Of a stretch of 64,000 bases of DNA, positions 8,241 to 16,749 are shown piece after piece. Numbering within the stretch: position 1 is the stretch's first letter; each line of letters starts with the position of its first letter. A model generated the notes under the pieces. That model ran no database searches. It saw nothing but the letters and a program-made list of their open reading frames with translations, and was not told where the DNA came from. This stretch comes from an uncultured Tateyamaria sp. (GTDB taxonomy: Bacteria > Pseudomonadota > Alphaproteobacteria > Rhodobacterales > Rhodobacteraceae), in the NCBI RefSeq assembly GCF_947503045.1, contig NZ_CANNCF010000002.1:62001-126000 (forward strand), read 5' to 3'. The position numbers and the translations under genes are program-made.

Positions 8241-9305
8241 TCATGCCGCGTGACGCAAGATCGCGGCCTCTGAACTGCTAAGGTTGCGACGCGCATAGGT
8301 GCCATAGGTGTGTGGATCGAACTCGAGGTCCGGCAAGCGGGTCAGCAAACGGTCGCGATCATTCTCGCCCAAGGTCGACAGTGCCGTGTTGGCGGGATGA
8401 AAGCTCTCTGTTTCGACGCCATTTGCTCGCAAGACCTCGTGGCGCGGCAACAGCAAGTGGACGTACGTCACCTCTGGCACCGTGAGATCAACCGAGATGG
8501 TCAGGCCGTTGATCAGGTCCTTGGCTGCGACCAGCACCTCGTCGGTGTTGAACAGATCACGCGCAACGGGCCCCTCGATCAGCATCCGGTGTTCGGGCGA
8601 GACCAGCAGTTCCTGATCCGGGCGCTCGATCCCCAACGCGCCCGTGGAAATCCGCACCGGGCGCAGGCGCGGCATGGCGAACAGACGTGCGCCAGTCATG
8701 CGACGCGCACCGATCCACTGCACCTCTTGATCGCCATTGTCCTTGGTCGAGACGCGATCGCCCTCGCGCAACTCTTCGATCAGGCGGGGGCCATCCGGCG
8801 TGTCGATCCATGTGCCCGGCGTAAAACAGATCACGCCACCCGCACCCGCCCCCATCCCGTCGCCGGGCGAGGTGTTCAGCGTATGGTGCACAACCCAAAG
8901 GTCCGTGTCGCGGGGCGGGATGTCATCGACAAACATCAACAGCGGCGGTTTGCCCGGTCCCACATCGATCAGCGTCACGGTGTAACTTTTGCCGCCATCG
9001 GTGACGACAAAACTGTTGTCGCTCAAGATCGGTGCCGACTCCGGCGCAGGTGGGGTCAACGGAGCCGTGTCCAGTGCCGCACCGACAAGGCGATGCACCA
9101 TGCGCGCCGCGCGTCTGCGCAGCGCTTCACTTCCGTCCGCCTTGTCCAGACGCAACACATCATGGGGTCCATCCACGCGCACGACGTCTCCGCGCCATGC
9201 CCATGCCGCCCCCACTGCCAATGCTGGCAGCGGCGCGGCCTCAAGACCATCTACTTCTGTTTGCGACCAGGAGATGACAAACGTGCCACGAAAGCCCGTC
9301 TTCAT
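8241..9305 (-). CDS. Hint (hedgehog/intein) domain protein
   Basis: A 354-residue protein with a Hint_2-type domain. The domain starts at GVICFTPGTWIDTPDG, with the candidate nucleophile cysteine at about residue 160. It continues through LIEELREGDRVST, the VQWIGARRM strand, VSPEHRML and the closing HEVLRANGVETESFHP segment. These domains can cut and rearrange the peptide bond before the cysteine, and the unusually glycine-rich stretch GDGMGAGAGG just before it would be the cut site. The N-terminal 155 residues resemble no family I recognise. No signal peptide is visible. Roseobacters often carry several such genes, usually in large exported proteins. An AGGG element precedes the ATG at 9305. 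Confidence 0.75.
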   Translation of the reverse strand: MKTGFRGTFVISWSQTEVDGLEAAPLPALAVGAAWAWRGDVVRVDGPHDVLRLDKADGSEALRRRAARMVHRLVGAALDTAPLTPPAPESAPILSDNSFVVTDGGKSYTVTLIDVGPGKPPLLMFVDDIPPRDTDLWVVHHTLNTSPGDGMGAGAGGVICFTPGTWIDTPDGPRLIEELREGDRVSTKDNGDQEVQWIGARRMTGARLFAMPRLRPVRISTGALGIERPDQELLVSPEHRMLIEGPVARDLFNTDEVLVAAKDLINGLTISVDLTVPEVTYVHLLLPRHEVLRANGVETESFHPANTALSTLGENDRDRLLTRLPDLEFDPHTYGTYARRNLSSSEAAILRHAA

Positions 9306-9471
9306 TGCCCTATGTGCCTGCCTTGTCTTTTTTTATTGTCTTGACGCTATCAAAGCGTGCGGTTTGAGAGAAGTCAAAATTTGTGTCAGATTCCAGCGGC
9401 TTGCGACGGGTTATTCACGCACTTTCTGGGCAGGTGTGGCATTTGTGTAATATCTTGCACCCGAAACCCGC

Positions 9472-10389
9472 CTAGAATGGCACACGCAGGCGTATTGATC
9501 CAACCAGCTGCCCTTCGGTCTGGCCTTCGAATTCCTCGCCCAGATAGGTCAGGCCGTAAAACGCGGTGATGCCGGTTTCGCTGCGCCAGGTCAGACCTGC
9601 GCGCAGACGCTCGCGGGTGTCGCGCAGTGTCACGCTGCCGCCTTCCGGCAGGAATTCACTGTCGCTGACCGCCGCGACATCCGCGCCCAGAACAAAGCTG
9701 TACCCGCTCCACTCGGCCTCGACCGCGCGATATCGGTGGCCGGTCACGGCGTCCCGCACCAGCAATTCGCCCCGCCCCAGCTGGCCGAACGTCAGATCGA
9801 ACCCGACCCGCCCCAGCGTCTCGTTGCCCAAGCGCCCTTCGACAAAGGGGCGCAGTACGGTGCTGTCACTCAGGGTAAAGTTCCGTCCAATCTCGACCAC
9901 CGCAGTGGGGGTGATCGCATTGCCGATCTGTGCGGCGCGCACCGCTTCGGACGGGCGTACGACGTTCAGGAGGTCGTGAAAGGCATCCTGAAAATCATCC
10001 AGCCCGGTCTGCGGGCCGACAAATACCAGATCACCGCCAACGGCGATTTCAACCTGCCCCCGCTGGACATGGCTGTGCAGCCCAATCGACAGCGCCCCAG
10101 CATAAGCCCGATCACTGGCCGAGACATTGCGGATGTCGTCCGGTGCCAGGATTTCCGCACCCAGCCGCAATTCGAGCAACTGACCGAACCCCGCAGGTGC
10201 GGTGCCCGTCCACGCCGGGCCCCAGATGCGCGAGGACTGGATGCTGCCTGTGCGCCAACGGTCTTCGCCATCGCCGATAAAGTCATTGGTGATCAGCCGA
10301 CCATAGCCCAGGCGCGTCCGGTCCTGCGCCTCTGCCAACGAGGAAAAGCAAACACATGCGACAAGCGCCGCCGCAATCAATCGAAACAT
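9472..10389 (-). CDS. Lipid A deacylase LpxR family outer membrane protein
   Basis: A 305-residue protein with a signal peptide (MFRLIAAALVACVCFSSLAEAQ) and the LpxR/DUF2219 start of the mature chain, GRLITNDFIGDGEDRWRTGS, which contains the conserved Asn-Asp pair. A histidine/glutamate region (IGLHSHV...VEIAVGG) fits the remaining active-site positions. The chain ends in phenylalanine (RLRVPF), as outer membrane beta barrels do. LpxR removes the 3'-acyloxyacyl chain from lipid A in the outer membrane. The ATG at 10389 is chosen because it opens the signal peptide; an upstream in-frame ATG adds 19 residues without one. It stands alone, divergent from the flavoprotein gene. Confidence 0.8.
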   Translation of the reverse strand: MFRLIAAALVACVCFSSLAEAQDRTRLGYGRLITNDFIGDGEDRWRTGSIQSSRIWGPAWTGTAPAGFGQLLELRLGAEILAPDDIRNVSASDRAYAGALSIGLHSHVQRGQVEIAVGGDLVFVGPQTGLDDFQDAFHDLLNVVRPSEAVRAAQIGNAITPTAVVEIGRNFTLSDSTVLRPFVEGRLGNETLGRVGFDLTFGQLGRGELLVRDAVTGHRYRAVEAEWSGYSFVLGADVAAVSDSEFLPEGGSVTLRDTRERLRAGLTWRSETGITAFYGLTYLGEEFEGQTEGQLVGSIRLRVPF

Positions 10390-10667
10390 CAGGCCATCCT
10401 GAACAAAGGTGCCCCCCCGAGCCTTGATCTGGATAGAGGCCATCACGCAGGTTGCCTAGTGCGCAAAGGGCACAGTGGGGCAAGTTTACACGTCAAGCGC
10501 GCCGTGCCTGCCGTCGACAGAGTCCCTTGGGCGTCGGTTTCTCATCAAACGACACATCGTGGCCTCGGCCTTTACCGCGCCCCCTAGGGCGGCAGGACCA
10601 AGTTGCCAGAGTTGACTCGTCCCCGCTGCGGGGCAAAGATTTGATCTTATCCTTGCGCGAGACGCCG

Positions 10668-12089
10668 ATGGCTGAGCATTCAAACCCCAGGTCCCATATC
10701 ATCGTCGGTGATGGGATAACGGCCCTCGCATTCCTTGAGAATTGCCGGGGACAAGACCTCCGCGAGATTACCTTGATTGGCCAGTCAGCGTCCGAATTCG
10801 GGCGCGGGGTCGCCTATGCCAAGGGGGAGGTCGATACGCCGTGGCGATTTGCCTACCTGCTGAATTCGCCCGCGGACGATATTGACCCGCGCTTTGCGCA
10901 ATGGCTTGGGGATCGCTGGCCGCGCCTGCGCGACACCATGACCGGCCGCAGCCCGAATTGGCTGGCCGCCGCTGCCCCCCTGATCGAGGCCGGTGACCTT
11001 TATGGCGTTAATGCGCCGCGCGAATTCTATGGCGATTTCATGCAGGAACAAGCGGACGCCCTTATTGCGCAGCTTGAAGCGGATGGCACCCGCGTGATCC
11101 GCGTCGAAGACGACGCCGTCTCGATCCGCGTCGCACCGAATGAGGTGACCGTGCGCAGCGCAAGTGGCAAGACCCTGTCCGCGCAGTCCGTGGATGTCGC
11201 GCCCGGCGGGCCCTCAACCATGCGGATTGACGGGGACGATGGCGCGCACAGCGTCCCGACCGTCTTTGGGAACGAACATCGCATCGCCGAGCATATCAAA
11301 CGCGGGGCCGAGATCTTTTGTATCGGCGGCAACGCCGCGATGCTGGATGTGCTGCGCCTGTGTCAAAGCCTGCGCGCCGATCACGAAATCCGGTTTGTCG
11401 CCTGCGCGCCTGATGGCGAGGTTCCGGCCGCCTTGGTCCCGCGCCTGCCGCGCAAACTCACGGTTCCGAATCTGACCAAAGGGCACGAAACGGCACAGAC
11501 CTTCCTTGCCGAAATCGAGCGCGAGATTTCATCGGCAAAAGCGGCTTGCGACGACATGCGCGAAATTCGGGCGGGGTTCAGAGCGCATTTTCTGGACACC
11601 CCTCTGCATCACTACGTGTCGGACCCGACCGAGGCGCTCAAGATTGCGGGCAGGTTGCGTTTCTGGTTGCGCGGTGGAACACGCGACACGATCCTCGATA
11701 TGCACCGCCTCCTGGATGCGGGACAGGTCAGGATCGTCAAGGGTCTGGTCAAATCGGTGGAGTCTGAGGCAGACGCTGCGGTGGTCACCGTCGTCGATGA
11801 GGACGGGCGCGAAGCGCGCATACCCACAGGCTTTGTCATCAACTGTGCCGGGGCCGGTCCAAATTCGCGCTTTGATACCCTGACCGAGGATATGCTGTCG
11901 CAAGGCCTGATCTCTCGTTGCGAGACGAGCCTTGGGCTGAAGGTCGCGGCGGGCTGCAAAACACGCACGCCCGCCATTCGTTATTTGTCCCCCGCAGTGT
12001 CCCAGATCGGGGAAGAGGTGGTCGCGATGCCGCTTTACGATGCGCACATGCTGCGAACCTACGTGGGGCGCTCTAGCCTGGAACGGTGA
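10668..12089 (+). CDS. FAD/NAD(P)-binding protein
   Basis: A 473-residue protein of the FAD-NAD(P)-binding type (PF13454-like). The first dinucleotide fold is IIVGDGITALAFLENC, close to the N-terminus, with a Gly-x-Gly loop. A second nucleotide fold appears around IFCIGGNAAMLDVLRLC, and a late motif GFVINCAGAGPNSRFD binds the flavin end. Members are poorly characterised oxidoreductases; the substrate is unknown. The ATG at 10668 is chosen because it immediately precedes the first fold. The longer reading from 10452 has no support. The last 17 bases overlap the convergent gene on the other strand. Confidence 0.75.
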   Translation: MAEHSNPRSHIIVGDGITALAFLENCRGQDLREITLIGQSASEFGRGVAYAKGEVDTPWRFAYLLNSPADDIDPRFAQWLGDRWPRLRDTMTGRSPNWLAAAAPLIEAGDLYGVNAPREFYGDFMQEQADALIAQLEADGTRVIRVEDDAVSIRVAPNEVTVRSASGKTLSAQSVDVAPGGPSTMRIDGDDGAHSVPTVFGNEHRIAEHIKRGAEIFCIGGNAAMLDVLRLCQSLRADHEIRFVACAPDGEVPAALVPRLPRKLTVPNLTKGHETAQTFLAEIEREISSAKAACDDMREIRAGFRAHFLDTPLHHYVSDPTEALKIAGRLRFWLRGGTRDTILDMHRLLDAGQVRIVKGLVKSVESEADAAVVTVVDEDGREARIPTGFVINCAGAGPNSRFDTLTEDMLSQGLISRCETSLGLKVAAGCKTRTPAIRYLSPAVSQIGEEVVAMPLYDAHMLRTYVGRSSLER

Positions 12090-12525
12090 TATGAAGCTGG
12101 CCTTGCACCAACCCGTCGCGTGCGATGATGGGACGGTGGTCCTGCCCGCGCAATACGACATCGATCACATGCGTTCCGGGCTCTGACAGCTCGATCTCGA
12201 CAATTGGTGTGTAGGCCGAGGCCACCTTTTCCCCGTTCACATGAACATGGGCGTGCCCGACGGGAATGGCCTCCGCATCTGCGACGCAAAGGTCGGTGAA
12301 CATGAAATCAGAGGCCTGCAGCTTGATCAGATACCGACCACCCCCAAGCGCGCTGGCCTGCACATCAACGCGGGGCGGGGTCTGCGTCTCGGGCAGGATC
12401 AGAAAGACCGCGCGGGGCGGCCTTCCCTTGGCGTTTACGATGGGCGCTGCGATCACGAGTGTCACCAAAAGTGCAGCAATGAGGCAGGGGCAGACGCTCA
12501 GTCGGGAGAAGATGGATGTCAGCAT
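12073..12525 (-). CDS. Small exported protein with a GHxHxxxxGxK domain
   Basis: A 150-residue protein with an N-terminal hydrophobic export signal (IAALLVTLVIAAPIVNA) and one domain. The domain holds DFMFTDLCVAD, PVGHAHVHVNGEKVASAY, EPGTHVIDVVLRGQDHRP and a terminal LHITV. The domain is plainly related to the C-terminal part of the protein at 60174-60932, which has GTGHGHIYLGGMK, SGQHVLRVSL and NDHR in the same order. The repeated histidines suggest metal binding, but that is inference and I do not recognise the family. Its ATG overlaps the stop of the upstream membrane protein (TGATG), so they are coupled. Its 3' end overlaps the convergent flavoprotein gene by 17 bases. Confidence 0.7.
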   Translation of the reverse strand: MLTSIFSRLSVCPCLIAALLVTLVIAAPIVNAKGRPPRAVFLILPETQTPPRVDVQASALGGGRYLIKLQASDFMFTDLCVADAEAIPVGHAHVHVNGEKVASAYTPIVEIELSEPGTHVIDVVLRGQDHRPIIARDGLVQGQLHITVPG

Positions 12526-13580
12526 CAGACCGCCCCCACTCTGCTGAACCGCGCGGGTCTGTGTGCAACGGGCACGTTGCGCCCGGCCAGCAGGATGACA
12601 AACAGCGCACCGTAAAGGTTGGCGTGGAACAGCGGCGTTTCACCCAGAACGATCGCAAGGAACGTCACCGCCCCAAGGATTGCCAGCGCCACAGGCCGCA
12701 CGAGCCGCCCGGTGACCAGCAATGCACCGCAGAGCACTTCGACCCCGGTCATCACCAATGCGATGATGGGCATCGGCAGACCAAATGTGGGCATGTTCCC
12801 GTGTTCGAGGATCGCGATCAAAAGCGTGGGCTGCATCAGCTTGTATGCAAGGCCCAGATACACGAACCCGGCACCAATCAGGATATGCGACATCCGCCAC
12901 AACACCTGCCGGTGGGGTGCCACAAGCGCCTCAACAGCATCGAGGTTCCAGATGTGATCGCAGGAAAAGCGACCGCCGCCCAATGCGATGAGGATGAAGC
13001 CGGGGGCGGCAAAATGCGGGGTGTAGTTCCAGAATCCGGGACCGAAAATGGCCACCCCGGCAAGCGACAGGCCGATCACGGCGACACCGCAGATGCGCGT
13101 TGCAAGCCCGGCGATCAAGAGCATCGCAATCGCGATCTGCACAATGATCAGCGCCTGTGCACCTGCAACCGTGGTCAGCTGCATGTCCGGCACAAGGAAT
13201 GTGGGCGTGGTCCAGATTTCAGTGCCGTGCCGTGGCAAACCACCGAAGGCGGCCAGCAGCATCATGACAGCCAGACCAAAGCGCAGCGCCAGTGGGCCAA
13301 TGTCGCCGTAGCGTTTCCAGATCGGTGTGATCACGCGGTACTCAACCGCGGCAATCACCGGCTCAAGCCGCAGGGCCACAAGTGTCAGCGCAAATCCGAC
13401 GGCTGCGGCAACACCAAGCCAAAGCTGGCTGCGGAACAAGTCCGGGATCGGCGCGCGAGACAGGTCCTCGATTTCGGCGGGTGTCAGCAGCCACGCTTCG
13501 TGGGCAAAGAGGGGGGTGGAAGACGATATAAGGATGGGCAGCGCGGTCAATAACCGCGCCAGACTGTAACTCTGTTTCAT
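12525..13580 (-). CDS. DoxX-like polytopic membrane protein
   Basis: A 351-residue protein with a signal-like start (YSLARLLTALPILISSSTPLFAHEAWLL) and about eight hydrophobic segments, among them LWLGVAAAVGFALTLVAL, LIIVQIAIAMLLIAGLAT, ILIGAGFVYLGLAYK and LVMTGVEVLCGALLVTG. The C-terminal part has the GxxFxxxGxxKL-type pattern and length of DoxX-like quinone-linked membrane proteins. The exported N-terminus ending AHEAWLL suggests a periplasmic histidine. Function is unknown. A clean AGGAGA lies before the ATG at 13580. It heads a two-gene operon with the small exported protein (1-base TGATG overlap), so the two probably act together at the membrane. Confidence 0.7.
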   Translation of the reverse strand: MKQSYSLARLLTALPILISSSTPLFAHEAWLLTPAEIEDLSRAPIPDLFRSQLWLGVAAAVGFALTLVALRLEPVIAAVEYRVITPIWKRYGDIGPLALRFGLAVMMLLAAFGGLPRHGTEIWTTPTFLVPDMQLTTVAGAQALIIVQIAIAMLLIAGLATRICGVAVIGLSLAGVAIFGPGFWNYTPHFAAPGFILIALGGGRFSCDHIWNLDAVEALVAPHRQVLWRMSHILIGAGFVYLGLAYKLMQPTLLIAILEHGNMPTFGLPMPIIALVMTGVEVLCGALLVTGRLVRPVALAILGAVTFLAIVLGETPLFHANLYGALFVILLAGRNVPVAHRPARFSRVGAV

Positions 13581-14117
13581 TTGAATCTCCTGCGAGAAAT
13601 CTAAAATTGATGTTTAAAAATTTGGGCGTCGGAGCCTGGAAATGCGGCCCCTCGGGTCTTGAAATGGGTCGTTCAAATTAGGGAACGCGGGGAAGATCGC
13701 GTTGTCTTGCCTTGGTGTCTTCAATTTAGGTGGCGCCGACACGGGCACCAAGTAAGGAAGTCCCTACCTGCGGTAGTAGCAGGCGGAATGACGCCACCTC
13801 GGGCGCGCCACGGGTTGAACGTGCCGGGCATGCGCCATGCTCAGCAGGTGCGAGCGAAGCTGATGACCGCAGCAAAAATGGACGGGCGATGAGGTCGGAA
13901 CAGCGGATCCATTTCGGGCGTCAATAAGATCAACAGGGATGACCTAAGCGCGAGTGGAACTGAAGTTGGAAGATCTGGGCAAACATTTGGTTTTGCGAGA
14001 AAACATCTCGTAATGAGGTTCACAACCGGTGGAGCGATCGGCCTTCAAATCAGAGGCCGTTGCGCGGCCTGAAATCAGAGCCGGATCACCCGCTCCACAC
14101 TCCCACTTCGCCCCACG
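13581..14117. other. 537-base intergenic region, no gene seen
   Basis: No coding frame with convincing protein features was found. It must hold the promoter for the DoxX-like operon. Near its right end is a hairpin at 14054-14070 (AGGCCG / CGGCCT with a 5-nt loop) flanked by the direct repeat AAATCAGAG at 14047-14055 and 14072-14080. The hairpin lies about 50 bases after the nrdJ stop codon and may be its terminator. Confidence 0.5.
14054..14070 (-). terminator. Possible terminator after nrdJ
   Basis: A 6-bp GC-rich stem with a 5-nt loop, followed on the minus strand by CTGATTTG, a weak T-rich tail. It lies about 50 bases beyond the nrdJ stop. Confidence 0.35.
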
Positions 14118-16622
14118 TCACCCGCACTTGGAAAAGCCGCAAGAGGCGCAGGTCATGCACCCTTCGATCATCCGCAACTCGTAAGAGCCGCAGCTGGAAC
14201 ACGCCTTGCCGCGCGGCGCACCCAGTTCGGCGACCTCTGCGCGCGGGTCGGTTTTCAAACCCATCCCCTCGCCTGCGATGAACCCGGTGGCGATCATGTG
14301 CTGTTCGATCACCCCCCCGATGGCGGCAAGGATGGAGGGAATGTACTTGCCCCCCATCCACGCACCACCGCGCGGATCGAACACGGCCTTGAGCTCTTCG
14401 ACGACAAAGCTCACATCCCCGCCCCGCCGGAACACGGCCGAGATCATGCGGGTCAGCGCAACGGTCCAGGCGAAATGCTCCATATTCTTGGAGTTGATGA
14501 AAACCTCGAACGGGCGGCGATGCCCACCCAGCACGATGTCGTTGATGGTGATGTAAAGCGCGTGCTCGCTGTCCGGCCACTTGACTTTGTAGGTGTTGCC
14601 TTCGAGTTCGCTGGGCCGGTCGAGGGGCTCGGACATGTAGATGACGTCGCCGTGGGGAGTTTGGGGTTCCGCGTCACTCATTGACAGCACCTCTGGCCTC
14701 TCATTTTCACCAAACAGCAGCCAGCCAGCAGGAACATCCAGATGTGTTGCGAATTGTTCGGCGAAGTCCTTAGAAAGTTTACGCGAACCATTCAGAAAGC
14801 GGCTCACATACGTGCGTTCGATGCCCATTGCATCGGCTAGTTGTGATGGTTTCGCGTATCCCTTTTGCTCTGAAGCCCAAGCCAATCGTTCAAAAGCGGT
14901 GTCCAACTCAGGCAGCGTCGGCTTCTCCTCCGCCACACTCAGCACAGACCCGGTCACGGCATTGGGCCGATACGTCGTGCAGCCTTTGCACCCGGTATCC
15001 CACGCCTGCATGTAGACATCCTTGAACGCGTCAAAGCTGATGTCTTCGGGGCAATTGATCGTCTTGGAGATGCTCGAGTCCACCCACTTTTGAGCTGCGG
15101 CCTGCATCTTGACGTGATCGCTGGGGGCTAGCGTTTGGGCGTTCACGAAGTAGTCGGGCAACTCGGTGTCACCCTTCAATTCGCGCCACATCTGCACGGC
15201 GTAGTCCACGACTTCTTCTTCGGTGCGCGAGCCGTCTTTTTGCAGCACCTTGCGGGTGTAGGCATAGGCAAAGACCGGCTCGATCCCCGAACTGACATTG
15301 CCTGCATACAGGCTGATGGTGCCCGTGGGTGCGATGGAAGTCAGCAGCGCATTTCGGATGCCGTGTTCGGCCACGGCGGTGCGCACGTCATCGTCCATCG
15401 CCTGCATGGTGCCAGAGGCCAGGTAGCCATCCGCGTCGAACAGTGGAAATGCGCCCTTCTCCTTTGCCAATTGCACGGAGCCCAGGTACGCGGCGCGGGC
15501 GATTGCTTTCAACCAGCGTTCGGTCTGACGCGCCGCCTCGTCAGATCCATAGCGCAGGCCGACCATCAAAAGCGCGTCCGCCAGCCCCGTGACCCCAAGG
15601 CCGATGCGGCGTTTGTTAGCGGCCTCACGGGCCTGCGCCTCAAGCGGGAAGCGCGAGGCATCGACCACGTTGTCCATCATCCGCACAGCGGTGCCGACCA
15701 GTTCGACCAGTTGATCCTCGTCCAGCGCTGCAGCGTCGCCGAACGGGTCACTGACCAGCCGCGCGAGATTGATCGAGCCGAGCAGGCACGCCCCATAGGG
15801 CGGCAAAGGCTGTTCGCCGCAGGGGTTCGTGGCCGCGATGGTCTCGCAATAATTCAGGTTGTTGGCCGTGTTGATCCGGTCGATGAAGATCACGCCCGGC
15901 TCGGCATAATCATAGGTCGCCCGCATGATACCGTTCCACAGATCACGCGCCTGCACGGTCTTGTAGACGCGGCCCTCGAACTGCAAATCCCATGGGCCGT
16001 CGGCCTTCACCGCCTCCATGAACGCATCCGTCACAAGAACCGAGACATTGAACATGCGTAGGCGGGCAGCATCGGATTTGGCGGTGATGAAATCCTCGAT
16101 ATCCGGGTGGTCACAACGCATCGTCGCCATCATCGCGCCGCGCCGCGACCCTGCGGACATGATCGTGCGGCACATCGCGTCCCACACATCCATGAAGGAC
16201 AGGGGACCGGAGGCATCCGCCGCCACCCCTTTGACGTCCGCGCCCTTGGGCCGGATGGTCGAGAAATCATAGCCGATCCCGCCGCCCTGTTGCATGGTCA
16301 GGGCCGCCTCTTTCAGCATCTCGAAAATGCCGCCCATGCTGTCGGGGATCGTGCCCATGACAAAACAGTTGAACAGAGTGACCGAACGGGCTGTTCCGGC
16401 ACCAGCGGTGATGCGCCCTGCGGGCAGAAATTTGAAATCTTCAAGGGCGGCGTAAAACGTGTCTTCCCAAGCGCTTGGGTCATCCTCGACCTTGGCCAGA
16501 TCACGCGCGATCCGGCGCCAACTGTCTTCGACCGTGACGTCGATGGGCGTGCCATCGGCCTCCTTGAAGCGATACTTCATGTCCCAGATCTGTTCGGCAA
16601 TCGGCGCAGCAAAGCGTGTCAT
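14118..16622 (-). CDS. nrdJ: B12-dependent (class II) ribonucleotide reductase with internal HTH insert
   Basis: An 834-residue adenosylcobalamin-dependent ribonucleotide reductase making deoxyribonucleotides without oxygen dependence. Family motifs are LFNCFVMGTIPDS, QQGGGIGYDFS, NPCGEQPLPPYGACLLGS, SIAPTGTISLYAGN and a C-terminal zinc/redox tail CSSCGSYELR...CMTCASCGFSKCG. Between NAVTGSVLSVAEEKP and GDVIYMSEPLDRP, in the linker before the C-terminal domain (about residues 572-640), there is an in-frame Cro/C1-type HTH: KPSQLADAMGIERTYVSRFL, then NGSRKLSKDFAEQF and VPAGWLLFGENE. This is not part of the usual enzyme. Its DNA is about 49% G+C (89 of 180 bases at 14701-14880) against 65% in a sample of the flanking gene (15541-15600). 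The ATG at 16622 (MTRFAAPIAEQIWD) fits the family. Confidence 0.93.
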   Translation of the reverse strand: MTRFAAPIAEQIWDMKYRFKEADGTPIDVTVEDSWRRIARDLAKVEDDPSAWEDTFYAALEDFKFLPAGRITAGAGTARSVTLFNCFVMGTIPDSMGGIFEMLKEAALTMQQGGGIGYDFSTIRPKGADVKGVAADASGPLSFMDVWDAMCRTIMSAGSRRGAMMATMRCDHPDIEDFITAKSDAARLRMFNVSVLVTDAFMEAVKADGPWDLQFEGRVYKTVQARDLWNGIMRATYDYAEPGVIFIDRINTANNLNYCETIAATNPCGEQPLPPYGACLLGSINLARLVSDPFGDAAALDEDQLVELVGTAVRMMDNVVDASRFPLEAQAREAANKRRIGLGVTGLADALLMVGLRYGSDEAARQTERWLKAIARAAYLGSVQLAKEKGAFPLFDADGYLASGTMQAMDDDVRTAVAEHGIRNALLTSIAPTGTISLYAGNVSSGIEPVFAYAYTRKVLQKDGSRTEEEVVDYAVQMWRELKGDTELPDYFVNAQTLAPSDHVKMQAAAQKWVDSSISKTINCPEDISFDAFKDVYMQAWDTGCKGCTTYRPNAVTGSVLSVAEEKPTLPELDTAFERLAWASEQKGYAKPSQLADAMGIERTYVSRFLNGSRKLSKDFAEQFATHLDVPAGWLLFGENERPEVLSMSDAEPQTPHGDVIYMSEPLDRPSELEGNTYKVKWPDSEHALYITINDIVLGGHRRPFEVFINSKNMEHFAWTVALTRMISAVFRRGGDVSFVVEELKAVFDPRGGAWMGGKYIPSILAAIGGVIEQHMIATGFIAGEGMGLKTDPRAEVAELGAPRGKACSSCGSYELRMIEGCMTCASCGFSKCG

Positions 16623-16695
16623 CAAGGCATCCCCGTGGTGGCGATCGAATCTTTCGGCATCTTGAAAGACCAACAAGGTATCACACCCCCACAGA

Positions 16696-16732
16696 TTGCA
16701 GAAGTAAAGATAAGTGCTACAATATAGAGTGT
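16696..16732 (+). promoter_or_regulatory. Promoter of the DUF1489 gene overlapping a NrdR-box-like site
   Basis: TTGCAG at 16696-16701 and an extended -10 TGC-TACAAT at 16715-16723 with a 16-base spacer fit a sigma-70 promoter for the rightward gene. Bases 16717-16732 (CTACAATATAGAGTGT) match 13 of 16 positions of the NrdR box consensus acaCwAtATaTwgtgt and lie about 95 bases upstream of the divergent nrdJ start. Only one box was found; NrdR usually uses two. Confidence 0.4.
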
Positions 16733-16749
16733 GGCTTGGGGACGACTCT

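Noticed and set aside
14700-14909. The HTH inside nrdJ as a separate nested gene
   Set aside because: There is no start codon with ribosome site or stop codon at its edges, and it is in frame with nrdJ on both sides.
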